Positions 1-8,979 of a stretch of DNA of 38,823 bases are shown here, piece after piece. How positions within the stretch are numbered: the stretch's first letter is position 1; each line of letters opens with the position of its first letter. This DNA comes from an uncultured Collinsella sp. (GTDB lineage: Bacteria > Actinomycetota > Coriobacteriia > Coriobacteriales > Coriobacteriaceae). Both the position numbers and the translations under genes were made by a program. The DNA is taken from assembly GCA_902469555.1 (NCBI GenBank), contig CABRDB010000077.1:1-38823 (forward strand), in the 5' to 3' direction. The notes under the pieces are model-generated. The model had not been told where the DNA came from. It was given only the letters and a program-made list of their open reading frames with translations, and did no database searches.

Positions 1-100
1 AGACATATAAGGTCGATCGCGAGTTCCGCACGAGCCGGAGAGCACTTAATGTGCTCTCCGTGCGAGTCAGGACTGTCCGAGCAGGCGACCTTATATGTCT
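1..100. repeat. 100-bp palindromic element with perfect 15-bp terminal arms
   Basis: Bases 1-15 (AGACATATAAGGTCG) are exactly complementary to 86-100. Inside is a second stem, 37-45 with 51-59 (GGAGAGCAC, loop TTAAT), extended by 27-31 with 60-64 (CGCAC/GTGCG) after a 5-base bulge. The whole unit can fold into one long cruciform or hairpin. It lies downstream of the UPF0210 gene (stop at 139, minus strand) but has no T-run typical of a terminator. It starts exactly at the window edge, so the left arm may extend further. It could be a small non-autonomous repeat, a structured 3' RNA, or an element that broke an assembly. Confidence 0.6.
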
Positions 101-138
101 GCCGCCCGGCGGCGGGGCTCCTCGCCCGAACCCCTCAG

Positions 139-1503
139 CTAGTTCTTCAGCGAGTTCAGCGGTGCCGGGAAGCGTCCACCACGGTGGGCAAGCACGGTGC
201 CGGCGTTGGGGTTCACCGGCATGATGGGCGCACGGCCAAACAGGCCGCCGTACTCGACGCAGTCGCCCACGCCCTTGCCGATAGCAGGAATCACGCGGAC
301 GGCCGTGGTCTTGTTGTTGATGACGCCGATGGCCATCTCGTCGGCGATGATGCCGGCGATGGTCTCGACCGGGGTGTCGCCGGGGATGGCGATCATGTCC
401 AGGCCAACGGAGCACACGCAAGTCATGGCTTCGAGCTTCTCGAGCGAAAGCGCGCCGGCCTCGACGGCGGCGATCATGCCGGCGTCCTCGGACACGGGGA
501 TGAAAGCGCCCGAGAGACCGCCCACGCTGGAGCTGGCCATGACGCCGCCCTTCTTGACGGCATCGTTGAGCATGGCGAGCGCGCAGGTCGTGCCTGGGCC
601 ACCGCAGGTGCCCACGCCGATGATCTCGAGGATGCGGGCAACGGAGTCGCCGATGGCAGGCGTGGGAGCCAGCGACAGGTCGACAATGCCCTTCTCGACC
701 CCCAGACGATGGGCGGCCTCGCGGCTCATGAGTTCGCCGGCACGGGTGATCTTAAAGGCGGTCTGCTTGATCTTCTCGGCAACCTCCATCATCGATGCGG
801 AATCGGGCAGCGTCTCCAGGGCTGCGGCCATAACGCCGGGACCCGAAACGCCTACGTTGATGACGGCGTCGGCCTCGCCACCGCCGTGGACGGCGCCCGC
901 CATAAACGGGGAGTCCTCGACCATGTTGGCAAAGCAGACAAACTTGGAAGCGCCGACGGAATCCTGGTCGGCCGTGAGTTTAGCGGCATCGATGATGGTC
1001 TGGGCGGCCATGAGCACGGCGTCCATGTTGATGCCGGCGCGCAGGCTGGCGACGTTGACGCTGGAGCAGACGCGGCTGGTGGTGGCGAGCGCCTGCGGGA
1101 TGGACTGGATGACACGGTGGTCGGCGTCGCCGATGCCCTTCTGGACGAGCGCGGAGAAGCCGCCCAGGTAGTCGATGCCGAGCGTTTCGGCCGCGCGGTC
1201 GAGGGCATGCGCGATGGGGGTGAGGTCCTCATCCTTGCAGCACGCGGCGATCTGGGCCACCGGGGTGACGGAAACGCGCTTGTTGACGATGGGGATACCG
1301 TACTCGCGCTCGAGGTTCTCGGCGGTCTCGACCAGATGCTCAGCCGTGTGCGTCACGTGGTCGTAGATCTTCGTGCACATGCGGTCGAGGTTCTCGTCAC
1401 CGCAACCCATGAGCGAAACACCCATGGTGATGGTCCTGATGTCGAGGTTCTGCTCCTCAACCATGCCGCGGGTTTCCGCGATTTCTGCGGGCGTGATCGC
1501 CAT
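139..1503 (-). CDS. UPF0210 / PFL family protein (DUF711)
   Basis: A 454-residue protein whose conserved blocks match the UPF0210 (DUF711) family: [19 protein letters not shown] near the N-terminus, the central [15 protein letters not shown] block, [15 protein letters not shown], and a C-terminal [13 protein letters not shown] segment. The family is widespread in anaerobes and is named PFL for a structural resemblance to pyruvate formate-lyase; no reaction is established. The start is the ATG at 1501-1503, preceded by AGGAG about seven bases upstream. An upstream in-frame ATG at 1560 lies inside a strong hairpin and has no Shine-Dalgarno. The gene follows metH on the same strand after a 108-bp gap containing that hairpin, so it may have its own promoter. 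In many firmicutes the gene is preceded by a small ACT-domain gene; none is seen here. Confidence 0.93.
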   Translation of the reverse strand: MAITPAEIAETRGMVEEQNLDIRTITMGVSLMGCGDENLDRMCTKIYDHVTHTAEHLVETAENLEREYGIPIVNKRVSVTPVAQIAACCKDEDLTPIAHALDRAAETLGIDYLGGFSALVQKGIGDADHRVIQSIPQALATTSRVCSSVNVASLRAGINMDAVLMAAQTIIDAAKLTADQDSVGASKFVCFANMVEDSPFMAGAVHGGGEADAVINVGVSGPGVMAAALETLPDSASMMEVAEKIKQTAFKITRAGELMSREAAHRLGVEKGIVDLSLAPTPAIGDSVARILEIIGVGTCGGPGTTCALAMLNDAVKKGGVMASSSVGGLSGAFIPVSEDAGMIAAVEAGALSLEKLEAMTCVCSVGLDMIAIPGDTPVETIAGIIADEMAIGVINNKTTAVRVIPAIGKGVGDCVEYGGLFGRAPIMPVNPNAGTVLAHRGGRFPAPLNSLKN

Positions 1504-1550
1504 CCTTGCGCTCCTATCTGCCAAAACGAGCATAATCTCATCTATTCTAA

Positions 1551-1588
1551 CGTGCCGCACGTGCCAAGTGGCGCGTGCGGCACGTTTT
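1551..1588. terminator. 15-bp stem hairpin between metH and the UPF0210 gene
   Basis: Left arm 1551-1565 (CGTGCCGCACGTGCC), loop AAGT, right arm 1570-1584, with one G-T pair. On the plus strand TTTT follows; on the minus strand, where metH is read, the 3' flank is TTAGAATAG, a poor U-tract. It may still end or attenuate metH transcription. A weak minus-strand promoter (TTGGCA, 17 bases, TAGATG) overlaps the right part and could serve the UPF0210 gene. Confidence 0.5.
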
Positions 1589-1611
1589 GGTGCTCGGTTG
1601 TTTCCGTTGTG

Positions 1612-4170
1612 TTACTGCCCAAAGACCTCTTCGGCGATACGAGCGCTTTCGGCGGCGTCTTTGGCGTAGTAGTCCGCACCGATCTGCTTGGCGTATTCGG
1701 GGGTGAGCACGGCGCCGCCCACGATGATCTTGACGCCCGGAACCTCGGCATGGAGCAACTTGATGGTCTCTTCCATGGCCACGACGGTGGTGGTCATAAG
1801 CGCCGAGAGGCCGACGAGTTTGATATCGCGCTCCTTGACGGTCTTGAGTACCTCCTGCGGATCGACATCGCGGCCCAGGTCAAAGACGGTGTAGCCGTAG
1901 TTGTCGAGCAGCATTTTGACGATGTTCTTGCCAATATCGTGGATGTCGCCCTTGACGGTGGCCACGCAGATCTTGCCCTTGTCGGCGATCTCGCCGGCGG
2001 GCATCAGGCGCTTGATGGTGTCGAAGCCCACACGTGCGGCTTCGGCCGAGGCCATAAGCTGCGGCAAGAAGAACTTGCCCTGGTCAAAGAGGACGCCAAC
2101 CTCGTCGAGGGCTGGGATAAAGTGATTGTTGATGAGGTCCATGGCGTCGTGGTCTGCCAGCAGACGCTCGGTCTCGGCCGCAATTTCGCCCTTGCGGCCC
2201 GAGACGACCATGCGACGAATCGGGTCGTCGTTGCCGTCGGTGCCGGCGGTGCCAGCAGCGGGCACGGTGTCGGTCGATGCGGCCTGAGCCGCTGCCGGGT
2301 TGGCGGCGATCTTGTACGGATCGGTCCAGCCGGCGTAGCGCTCGATGTATCCGGTCGAGCCCTCGTCCTCAACACTCAACACGCGATAGCTGTAGACGGT
2401 ATCCATAAAGCGCTTGGAGCCCGGGTTCATGATGGGGGCGTCCAGGCCCGCGCCAAAGGCGGCGGCCAAAAAGACCGAACCCAGGAGCGGCCGCGCGGGC
2501 AGGCCAAAGCTGATGTTCGACACGCCGAGCGCGCATTTGACGCCCAGACGCTCCTTGCACAGGGACATGGCGCGCAGGATCTGCTCGGCTTGGCGTTGAT
2601 TGGTCGAGGCGGTCATGACCAGGCAGTCGATGAGGATGCGGTCCGGTCCGATGCCGTAGCGGGCGGCCTCGGCCACGATGCGCTCGGCGATGGCGAAGCG
2701 AGCCTCGGCGGTATCGGGAATGCCGCCTTCGTCGAGCGTAAGGCCGACAACGTTGGTGCCGTAGTGGGCGACCAGCGGAAAGATCTCATCCATGATCTGC
2801 TGCTTGCCGTTGACCGAGTTGATGATGGGCTTGCCGGCGTAGCGGCGCACGGCGGCCTCGACGGCTGCGGGGTCGGTGGAGTCGATCTGCAACGGCAGCA
2901 GCGTGGAGCCCTGGAGCTGTTCGGTCGCCTGTTGGATGATCTTGACCTCGTCGATCTCGGGCAGGCCCACGTTGACGTCCAGGATGTCGGCGCCCTGTTC
3001 CTGCTGGCTGATGCCCTGGCTCACGACGTAGTCCAGGTCGCCGTCGCGCAGGGCCTGCTGCAGGCGCTTTTTGCCGGTGGGGTTGATGCGCTCGCCGATG
3101 ACGGCGATCTTGTGGCCGTCGCAGGGAAGGTCCACGACCGTTTGGGCGCTCGTGACCGACATGCTGGGCTTGCGGCGGCGCGGGCTGGGCGTGTGGTTGT
3201 CGATAAGCGTGCGCAGGGCCGCCATGTGCGCCGGCGTGGTGCCGCAGCAGCCGCCCACGACGCTCACGCCGTCGGCGATCATGCCGGCGACGGCCTCGGC
3301 GTATTCGGGGGCCTGGATATCAAAGACGGTGTTGCCGTCGTCGTCCACATGGGGCAGTCCTGCGTTGGCCTGCACCATAACAGGCTTGTCGGTAACGGTG
3401 AGCATACGTGCAGCGAGTCCTCGGAGCTCGGCCGGTCCTTGGCTGCAGTTGATGCCCAAAACGTCGGCGCCGATGGCGTCGAGCGTGATGGCGGCCACCT
3501 CGGGACTCGTTCCCAGGAAGGTGCGACCGTCTTCCTCAAAGGTCATGGTGGCAAAGACGGGCAGGTCGGAGTTCTCGCGGCAGGCGAGGACCGCCGCCTT
3601 GATCTCGGCCAGGTCGGTCATAGTCTCGATAATAAAGAGGTCCACACCCGCGGCGACGCCGGCGCGCACTTCCTCGGCAAAGAGGTCGTAGGCCTCGTCG
3701 AAGCTCAGGGTACCCAGGGGGCGAAGCAGCGCGCCGATAGGACCGATATCGCCGGCGACGTAGTGGGCACCGGCCGCGCGGGCACAGGCGACGGCCGCGG
3801 CAAAGACGTCTGCCACGGTGGCGGCACCGTCGAGCTTGTGGGCATTGGCGCCAAAGGTGTTGGCGGCAATCACGTCGCAGCCGGCCTCGACATATTGACG
3901 TTGGATATCGGTGATAACCTGGGGTTCCTCAAAGTTGAGCAGCTCGGGCAGGGCGCCTGCCTTCATGCCGGCGGCCTGCAACATGGTGCCCATGCCGCCG
4001 TCGAACAGCAGGTGCCCCGTGCCCTCGATGGCGGCACGCAGGCGATCGTCCTTAATGCGCAGATCGTCGATCGTGCGCGTCTTGTACGTGGCACCGTTGC
4101 GACGTGCGGCATCAACGGGTGCCGCCAATGCAGTGCCGTCAGAATCATGAGTGATAAGCGGAGTAAACAT
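1612..4170 (-). CDS. metH: Cobalamin-dependent methionine synthase lacking the activation domain
   Basis: An 852-residue protein that transfers the methyl group of 5-methyltetrahydrofolate to homocysteine through methylcobalamin. Domain order: homocysteine-binding TIM barrel at about 45-325, with the zinc-ligand cysteines visible at C242 (GINCSQGP) and C308/C309 (VVGGCCGTTP); pterin-binding domain beginning at IGERINPTG (358-366); cobalamin-binding cap and Rossmann domain toward the C-terminus, with DIHDIGKN at 742-749 where H744 is the expected lower cobalt ligand. E. coli MetH is about 1,230 residues because it carries a C-terminal AdoMet/reactivation domain; that is absent here and is supplied by the gene immediately upstream (stop-to-start gap 9 bp). 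The ATG at 4170 has AGGAG six bases upstream. Third gene of a metF, reactivation gene, metH operon. Confidence 0.96.
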   Translation of the reverse strand: MFTPLITHDSDGTALAAPVDAARRNGATYKTRTIDDLRIKDDRLRAAIEGTGHLLFDGGMGTMLQAAGMKAGALPELLNFEEPQVITDIQRQYVEAGCDVIAANTFGANAHKLDGAATVADVFAAAVACARAAGAHYVAGDIGPIGALLRPLGTLSFDEAYDLFAEEVRAGVAAGVDLFIIETMTDLAEIKAAVLACRENSDLPVFATMTFEEDGRTFLGTSPEVAAITLDAIGADVLGINCSQGPAELRGLAARMLTVTDKPVMVQANAGLPHVDDDGNTVFDIQAPEYAEAVAGMIADGVSVVGGCCGTTPAHMAALRTLIDNHTPSPRRRKPSMSVTSAQTVVDLPCDGHKIAVIGERINPTGKKRLQQALRDGDLDYVVSQGISQQEQGADILDVNVGLPEIDEVKIIQQATEQLQGSTLLPLQIDSTDPAAVEAAVRRYAGKPIINSVNGKQQIMDEIFPLVAHYGTNVVGLTLDEGGIPDTAEARFAIAERIVAEAARYGIGPDRILIDCLVMTASTNQRQAEQILRAMSLCKERLGVKCALGVSNISFGLPARPLLGSVFLAAAFGAGLDAPIMNPGSKRFMDTVYSYRVLSVEDEGSTGYIERYAGWTDPYKIAANPAAAQAASTDTVPAAGTAGTDGNDDPIRRMVVSGRKGEIAAETERLLADHDAMDLINNHFIPALDEVGVLFDQGKFFLPQLMASAEAARVGFDTIKRLMPAGEIADKGKICVATVKGDIHDIGKNIVKMLLDNYGYTVFDLGRDVDPQEVLKTVKERDIKLVGLSALMTTTVVAMEETIKLLHAEVPGVKIIVGGAVLTPEYAKQIGADYYAKDAAESARIAEEVFGQ

Positions 4171-4179
4171 CGAGGGCTC

Positions 4180-4968
4180 CTAATGGCTGGAATAGCAGGT
4201 GGTGTGGGCGGCGCGGAAGCGGCAGTGCTCGCGCATGCGGCAGATATTGCAGGTGGGGCGGCTTTGGGCGTCGTGGACTTCGCCTTCGAACAGGCCGATC
4301 ACCGCGGTCACGCTCTTGGTGGGCATGAGTAGGCTGGTGGGTGTGACGGTAAGCCCGATGAGCCGCGTGGCGTTGAGCGCAGCCACGATTGAGCGCTGGG
4401 CCGAGAGCGGGCAGTCGCCGTAGCCGGGACTAAAGCGCCAGTTGCCGGCGAGCCCATGAACGGCGGCGTCCGTCTTGACCTGCTGGTCCATTTGCTCAAC
4501 GGCGGCTTCCACGTAAGCGGAGCACGCGGCGTCGAGCACGGCGCCCTCCAGGGGATGTTGGGCTCCCGTGGTGCGCAGGCGACGCTCGGCGTCCATGCCG
4601 AGGGTGCATGCCATGAGTGCGGCAAAGCGGGCGTCCTTAAGATGACGATAGATATCGCGACCGCGCAGCTCAACGTTGGTGCCGACCAGGCGGATGCAAG
4701 GCTCGCCCTGTTCGTCGACGCCCGTGGCATCGATGGCAAATACGCGGCGCACGCCACGGGGCTCAATGTCCAGTTCCAGACGTTCAACGACAAGCTCAAT
4801 ACGTCGTGACAGTTCGGGCTCAATCTGCTGGCCGCCGTAACCCAGATACCGCAGCATCTCGGCACGGTCGACACGGGGATGGTGCGCAGCATCGACACGG
4901 TAAAGCGCCGGCGACGCAAGGTCGGCCGGCACTTCGATAGCGGTTGTATCGATGTGCGGTTTTTCCAT
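4180..4968 (-). CDS. Methionine synthase reactivation-domain protein (stand-alone MetH C-terminal domain)
   Basis: A 262-residue protein homologous to the AdoMet-binding activation domain of MetH. Visible family features are the helical N-terminus, a C-terminal block with RFSPGYGDCPLSAQ, the LMPTKSVTAVIGLFEG segment, and a cysteine-rich tail (CNICRMREHCRF). Its expected role is reductive remethylation of oxidised cob(II)alamin in the partner MetH, which lacks this domain. The ATG at 4966-4968 overlaps the TAA stop of metF by one base (TAATG), so translation is probably coupled. A longer reading from 5061 would run through metF in another frame and is not credible. The C-terminal CxxC...C arrangement (CNIC..EHC) is the kind seen in stand-alone forms and might bind metal; that is inference. 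Confidence 0.9.
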   Translation of the reverse strand: MEKPHIDTTAIEVPADLASPALYRVDAAHHPRVDRAEMLRYLGYGGQQIEPELSRRIELVVERLELDIEPRGVRRVFAIDATGVDEQGEPCIRLVGTNVELRGRDIYRHLKDARFAALMACTLGMDAERRLRTTGAQHPLEGAVLDAACSAYVEAAVEQMDQQVKTDAAVHGLAGNWRFSPGYGDCPLSAQRSIVAALNATRLIGLTVTPTSLLMPTKSVTAVIGLFEGEVHDAQSRPTCNICRMREHCRFRAAHTTCYSSH

Positions 4969-5840
4969 TACCCCAGGCGCTCCATAATGGTCGCGGCGAT
5001 CGCAGGACGGTTCATAGTGTACAGGTGCAGGCCGTCGGCGCCGTGCTCCTTGAGGTCGCAAAGCTGGCGGGCTGCATAATCTACACCAGCTGCCTGCAGG
5101 CTCTCGGGGTCATTCTCGTACTTGGCGAGAATCTTGATGACGGGGGAGGGCAGCGACGCGCCGCACATAAAGACCATGCGGCTGATCTGCGACTTGCCCA
5201 TAAACGGCATGATGCCCGCGGTAATGGGCACGGTGATGCCGGCCTTGTCGGCAAGATCGCGAAAACGGTAGAAGCACTCGTTATCAAAGAAGAGCTGCGT
5301 CACAAAGAAGCTCGCGCCAGCGTCCTGTTTTTGCTTGAGGTGTTCGACCGAGAGGTTGAGATCCTCACAGGCAATGTGGCCCTCGGGGTAGGCTGCGGCG
5401 CCCACGCAAAAGCCGGCGTCGACGAGCTCGGGGATGAGGTCGCGGGCGTAGGCGTAGTCGGAGGCGGGCTTGTCGTCCTCGGTTGCGCCGGCAGGGAGAT
5501 CGCCACGCAGGGCCAGGATGTTTTCCACGCCGGCGGTGCGATACTCGTCGATCTTGGCGGCGATATCGGCGTGTGAGCGGCCCACGCAGGTAAGGTGTGC
5601 CACCGAGGGCGTGTCGAATTCGCTCGAAATCATATGCGCGATGGGGGCGGTGGTGGCGCCGTTGCCCGAGCCGCCAGCCGAGCAGGTGACCGAGACAAAG
5701 CTCGGCGAAAGCTTGCACAGATTGCCTGCCACTTCGCGAGCCGTGTCGAGGGTCAGCTCGCCCTTGGGCGGGAACATCTCAAACGAAATGGGCGCGGTGC
5801 CCTGGGATGCTGCCTGCTTAAAAACCTCGTCGACGCGCAT
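4968..5840 (-). CDS. metF: 5,10-methylenetetrahydrofolate reductase
   Basis: A 290-residue FAD-dependent TIM-barrel enzyme that reduces methylenetetrahydrofolate to 5-methyltetrahydrofolate, the methyl donor for MetH. Family motifs visible are ISFEMFPPKGE near the N-terminus (flavin-site glutamate region), VSVTCSAGGSGNG, HLTCVGRS, LALRGDLP and the FFVTQLFFDN segment. Length fits bacterial MetF (about 290-300). The chosen ATG at 5838-5840 has AGGAG six bases upstream; the in-frame ATG at 5906 has none. It is first in a three-gene operon ending with metH, so folate methyl supply, methyl transfer and enzyme repair are made together. A possible minus-strand -10 (TAGAAT) lies at 5884-5889 with only a weak -35. 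Confidence 0.96.
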   Translation of the reverse strand: MRVDEVFKQAASQGTAPISFEMFPPKGELTLDTAREVAGNLCKLSPSFVSVTCSAGGSGNGATTAPIAHMISSEFDTPSVAHLTCVGRSHADIAAKIDEYRTAGVENILALRGDLPAGATEDDKPASDYAYARDLIPELVDAGFCVGAAAYPEGHIACEDLNLSVEHLKQKQDAGASFFVTQLFFDNECFYRFRDLADKAGITVPITAGIMPFMGKSQISRMVFMCGASLPSPVIKILAKYENDPESLQAAGVDYAARQLCDLKEHGADGLHLYTMNRPAIAATIMERLG

Positions 5841-6004
5841 ATCGTGCTCCTCTAGATGCGTAATAGTGTGATGTGTTGTAAGGATTCTACAGCACCACTG
5901 TGCCACGGTGGAGTTTCACTCGCTATTTGAGGATACCAATCAAAGATGCCTTGCTATCGGCTTTCTCTATAACAGAGCGGCTAATCTAGGCACGGACTAT
6001 AAAG

Positions 6005-6030
6005 ACTGGTATCTGATGCAAAATACCAGT
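6005..6030. promoter_or_regulatory. glnN: Inverted repeat ACTGGTAT-N10-ATACCAGT, possible operator
   Basis: Perfect 8-bp arms (6005-6012 and 6023-6030) separated by 10 bases. No T-run follows, so it is not a terminator. The position, about 240 bp upstream of the glutamine synthetase start, would suit a nitrogen-responsive or other repressor site; the binding protein is unknown. Confidence 0.35.
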
Positions 6031-6151
6031 TAATAGAGATCCATCCCAAATTGACTACCCTTAAACCATGGAGAGAGGTCTGCAATTTATGCAGTTGATT
6101 GGCTGTTGAGGGTGGCAACGCCGCCTCGATAGGGTAACCTCATTGATTGGT

Positions 6152-6185
6152 TTCGCGACAGCAACATAACGGTAATGTCGCGGAA
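6152..6185 (+). promoter_or_regulatory. glnN: Leader hairpin upstream of glutamine synthetase
   Basis: CGCGACA (6154-6160) pairs with TGTCGCG (6176-6182), extended by two further pairs, around a 15-base loop. It would lie in the 5' untranslated RNA. The function is unknown; there is no poly-U tract. Confidence 0.4.
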
Positions 6186-6266
6186 ACACGGCGAGTCTAA
6201 GCTATGACTCGTTCGTTAGTAATCAACACCGCTTCTCACGCGGTGCCGATACGAAGGGAGTTCCGT

Positions 6267-8354
<2,088 letters not shown>

Positions 8355-8383
8355 AGCGTAACTGACATATCGTCACGGTATTG

Positions 8384-8419
8384 AGCCGGGGTCCGCATCG
8401 CGCGGGCCCCGGCTTTTTG
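8384..8419 (+). terminator. glnN: Intrinsic terminator of the glutamine synthetase gene
   Basis: A 13-bp GC-rich stem (AGCCGGGGTCCGC at 8384-8396 with 8402-8414) followed by TTTTT, 30 bp after the stop codon. Confidence 0.92.
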
Positions 8420-8478
8420 ATTGCGAAGGACGCTTAGGAGTCCGTTTTGCAACTGATTCGCCCACGTAATAAGGGGTC

Positions 8479-8697
8479 GTGGGCAAAAAACGTCAAATAT
8501 GAGTACTGTCACAAGTCCTGTAGCATTATCTATTTACAAAATATGGGTTGTTACGCAACATATGTCCAAGTACATAGCTGATAAACGCCTGCAATTCTTC
8601 CGCCGTAGGACCCCTGGCGTCTAAATCGCCTTCTGATGGCATGAAATCGCTGTTACTAAATTGGTAACAGTACTCATATTTGCTATTTTTTGCCCAC
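8479..8697. mobile_element. 219-bp MITE-like element with 34-bp terminal inverted repeats
   Basis: The left arm 8479-8512 begins GTGGGCAAAAAA. The right arm 8664-8697, read on the other strand, matches it at 30 of 34 positions; bases 8494-8509 against 8667-8682 are a perfect 16-bp match. The interior is more AT-rich than the flanks and has no open reading frame of note. No clear target-site duplication is visible: flanks are GGGTC and AGGCC. It sits between the glutamine synthetase terminator and a tRNA-like scrap near tRNA-Glu. The arms resemble those of the element at 26061-26304 in layout. An alternative reading is a large structured RNA. Confidence 0.6.
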
Positions 8698-8727
8698 AGG
8701 CCCTTGGACGACAGTGTGATTTAATGC

Positions 8728-8757
8728 CCTCGGGGTTCGAATCCCGGCGCATGGGTA
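8728..8757 (+). other. tRNA-like T-arm and acceptor scrap
   Basis: CGGGG (8731-8735), the invariant-type loop TTCGAAT, then CCCGG form a tRNA T-arm with one mismatched pair. TGGGTA (8752-8757) can pair with TGCCCA at 8691-8696, which lies at the tip of the MITE-like element. No proper D-arm or anticodon arm is seen, so it is at best a decayed tRNA 3' end or an old attachment site. Confidence 0.35.
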
Positions 8758-8790
8758 GCAAAAAGCCCGCTACCGAATTGGTAACGGGCT
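8758..8790 (-). terminator. Intrinsic terminator downstream of tRNA-Glu
   Basis: On the minus strand an 11-bp stem (8780-8790 with 8764-8774, AGCCCGTTACC/GGTAGCGGGCT, one wobble pair) is followed by TTTTTGC. It lies 12 bp beyond the tRNA 3' end. Confidence 0.85.
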
Positions 8791-8802
8791 TCTCAGATTC
8801 TG

Positions 8803-8879
8803 TGGTGCCCCCAGCGGGATTCGAACCCGCGATATCCACCTTGAAAGGGTGGCGTCCTTGGCCGCTAGACGATGGGGAC
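8803..8879 (-). tRNA. tRNA-Glu, anticodon TTC
   Basis: The cloverleaf is readable on the minus strand. Acceptor GTCCCCA pairs with TGGGGGC (one G-T); the anticodon stem CACC/GGTG encloses loop CTTTCAA with TTC at positions 34-36; the T-arm is GCGGG-TTCGAAT-CCCGC; discriminator A and an encoded CCA end follow at 8803-8805. A plus-strand open frame across it giving the sequence VPPAGFEPAISTLKGW is the familiar false protein seen over tRNA genes. Confidence 0.95.
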
Positions 8880-8889
8880 AGCGGGAAAG

Positions 8890-8895
8890 AGTATA
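8890..8895 (-). promoter_or_regulatory. -10 element of the tRNA-Glu promoter
   Basis: TATACT on the minus strand, 11 bp upstream of the mature tRNA 5' end, in an A-rich stretch. The -35 is not clear (TGTGAA at 17-base spacing). Confidence 0.5.
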
Positions 8896-8933
8896 GCAGA
8901 CTTTTTTAGCCGTTCACATATCGTTGGCAAACT

Positions 8934-8973
8934 GAAAAACCACCACAAAGGTGCCTGTCCCCTTTGTGGTGGT
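8934..8973 (-). terminator. Intrinsic terminator of the murT-gatD operon
   Basis: A perfect 13-bp stem (8961-8973 with 8939-8951, ACCACCACAAAGG, 9-base loop) followed on the minus strand by TTTTTCAG. It starts 7 bp after the gene's stop codon. Confidence 0.88.
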
Positions 8974-8979
8974 GAGGTG

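Larger units (their letters stand above)
5841..6266. other. Divergent intergenic region between metF and glutamine synthetase
   Basis: No gene is seen. The region holds two notable inverted repeats (annotated separately) and must contain both divergent promoters. No SAM or cobalamin riboswitch, and no recognised glutamine riboswitch fold, could be identified by eye. The glutamine synthetase leader from about 6100 includes a 9-bp stem hairpin ending about 80 bases before the start codon. Confidence 0.6.

Noticed and set aside
49..4332. 1427-codon open frame on the plus strand
   Set aside because: It runs antisense through the UPF0210, metH and reactivation genes; long antisense frames are normal in high-GC DNA, and its translation is low-complexity Gly/Asp/Ala/His-rich.
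5841..6266. Possible SAM, cobalamin or glutamine riboswitch between metF and glutamine synthetase
   Set aside because: Only simple hairpins are visible; conserved core sequences of these riboswitches were not found by eye.
8661..8909. 82-codon plus-strand frame ending VPPAGFEPAISTLKGW...
   Set aside because: It is translated across tRNA-Glu; this peptide is a well-known false annotation.
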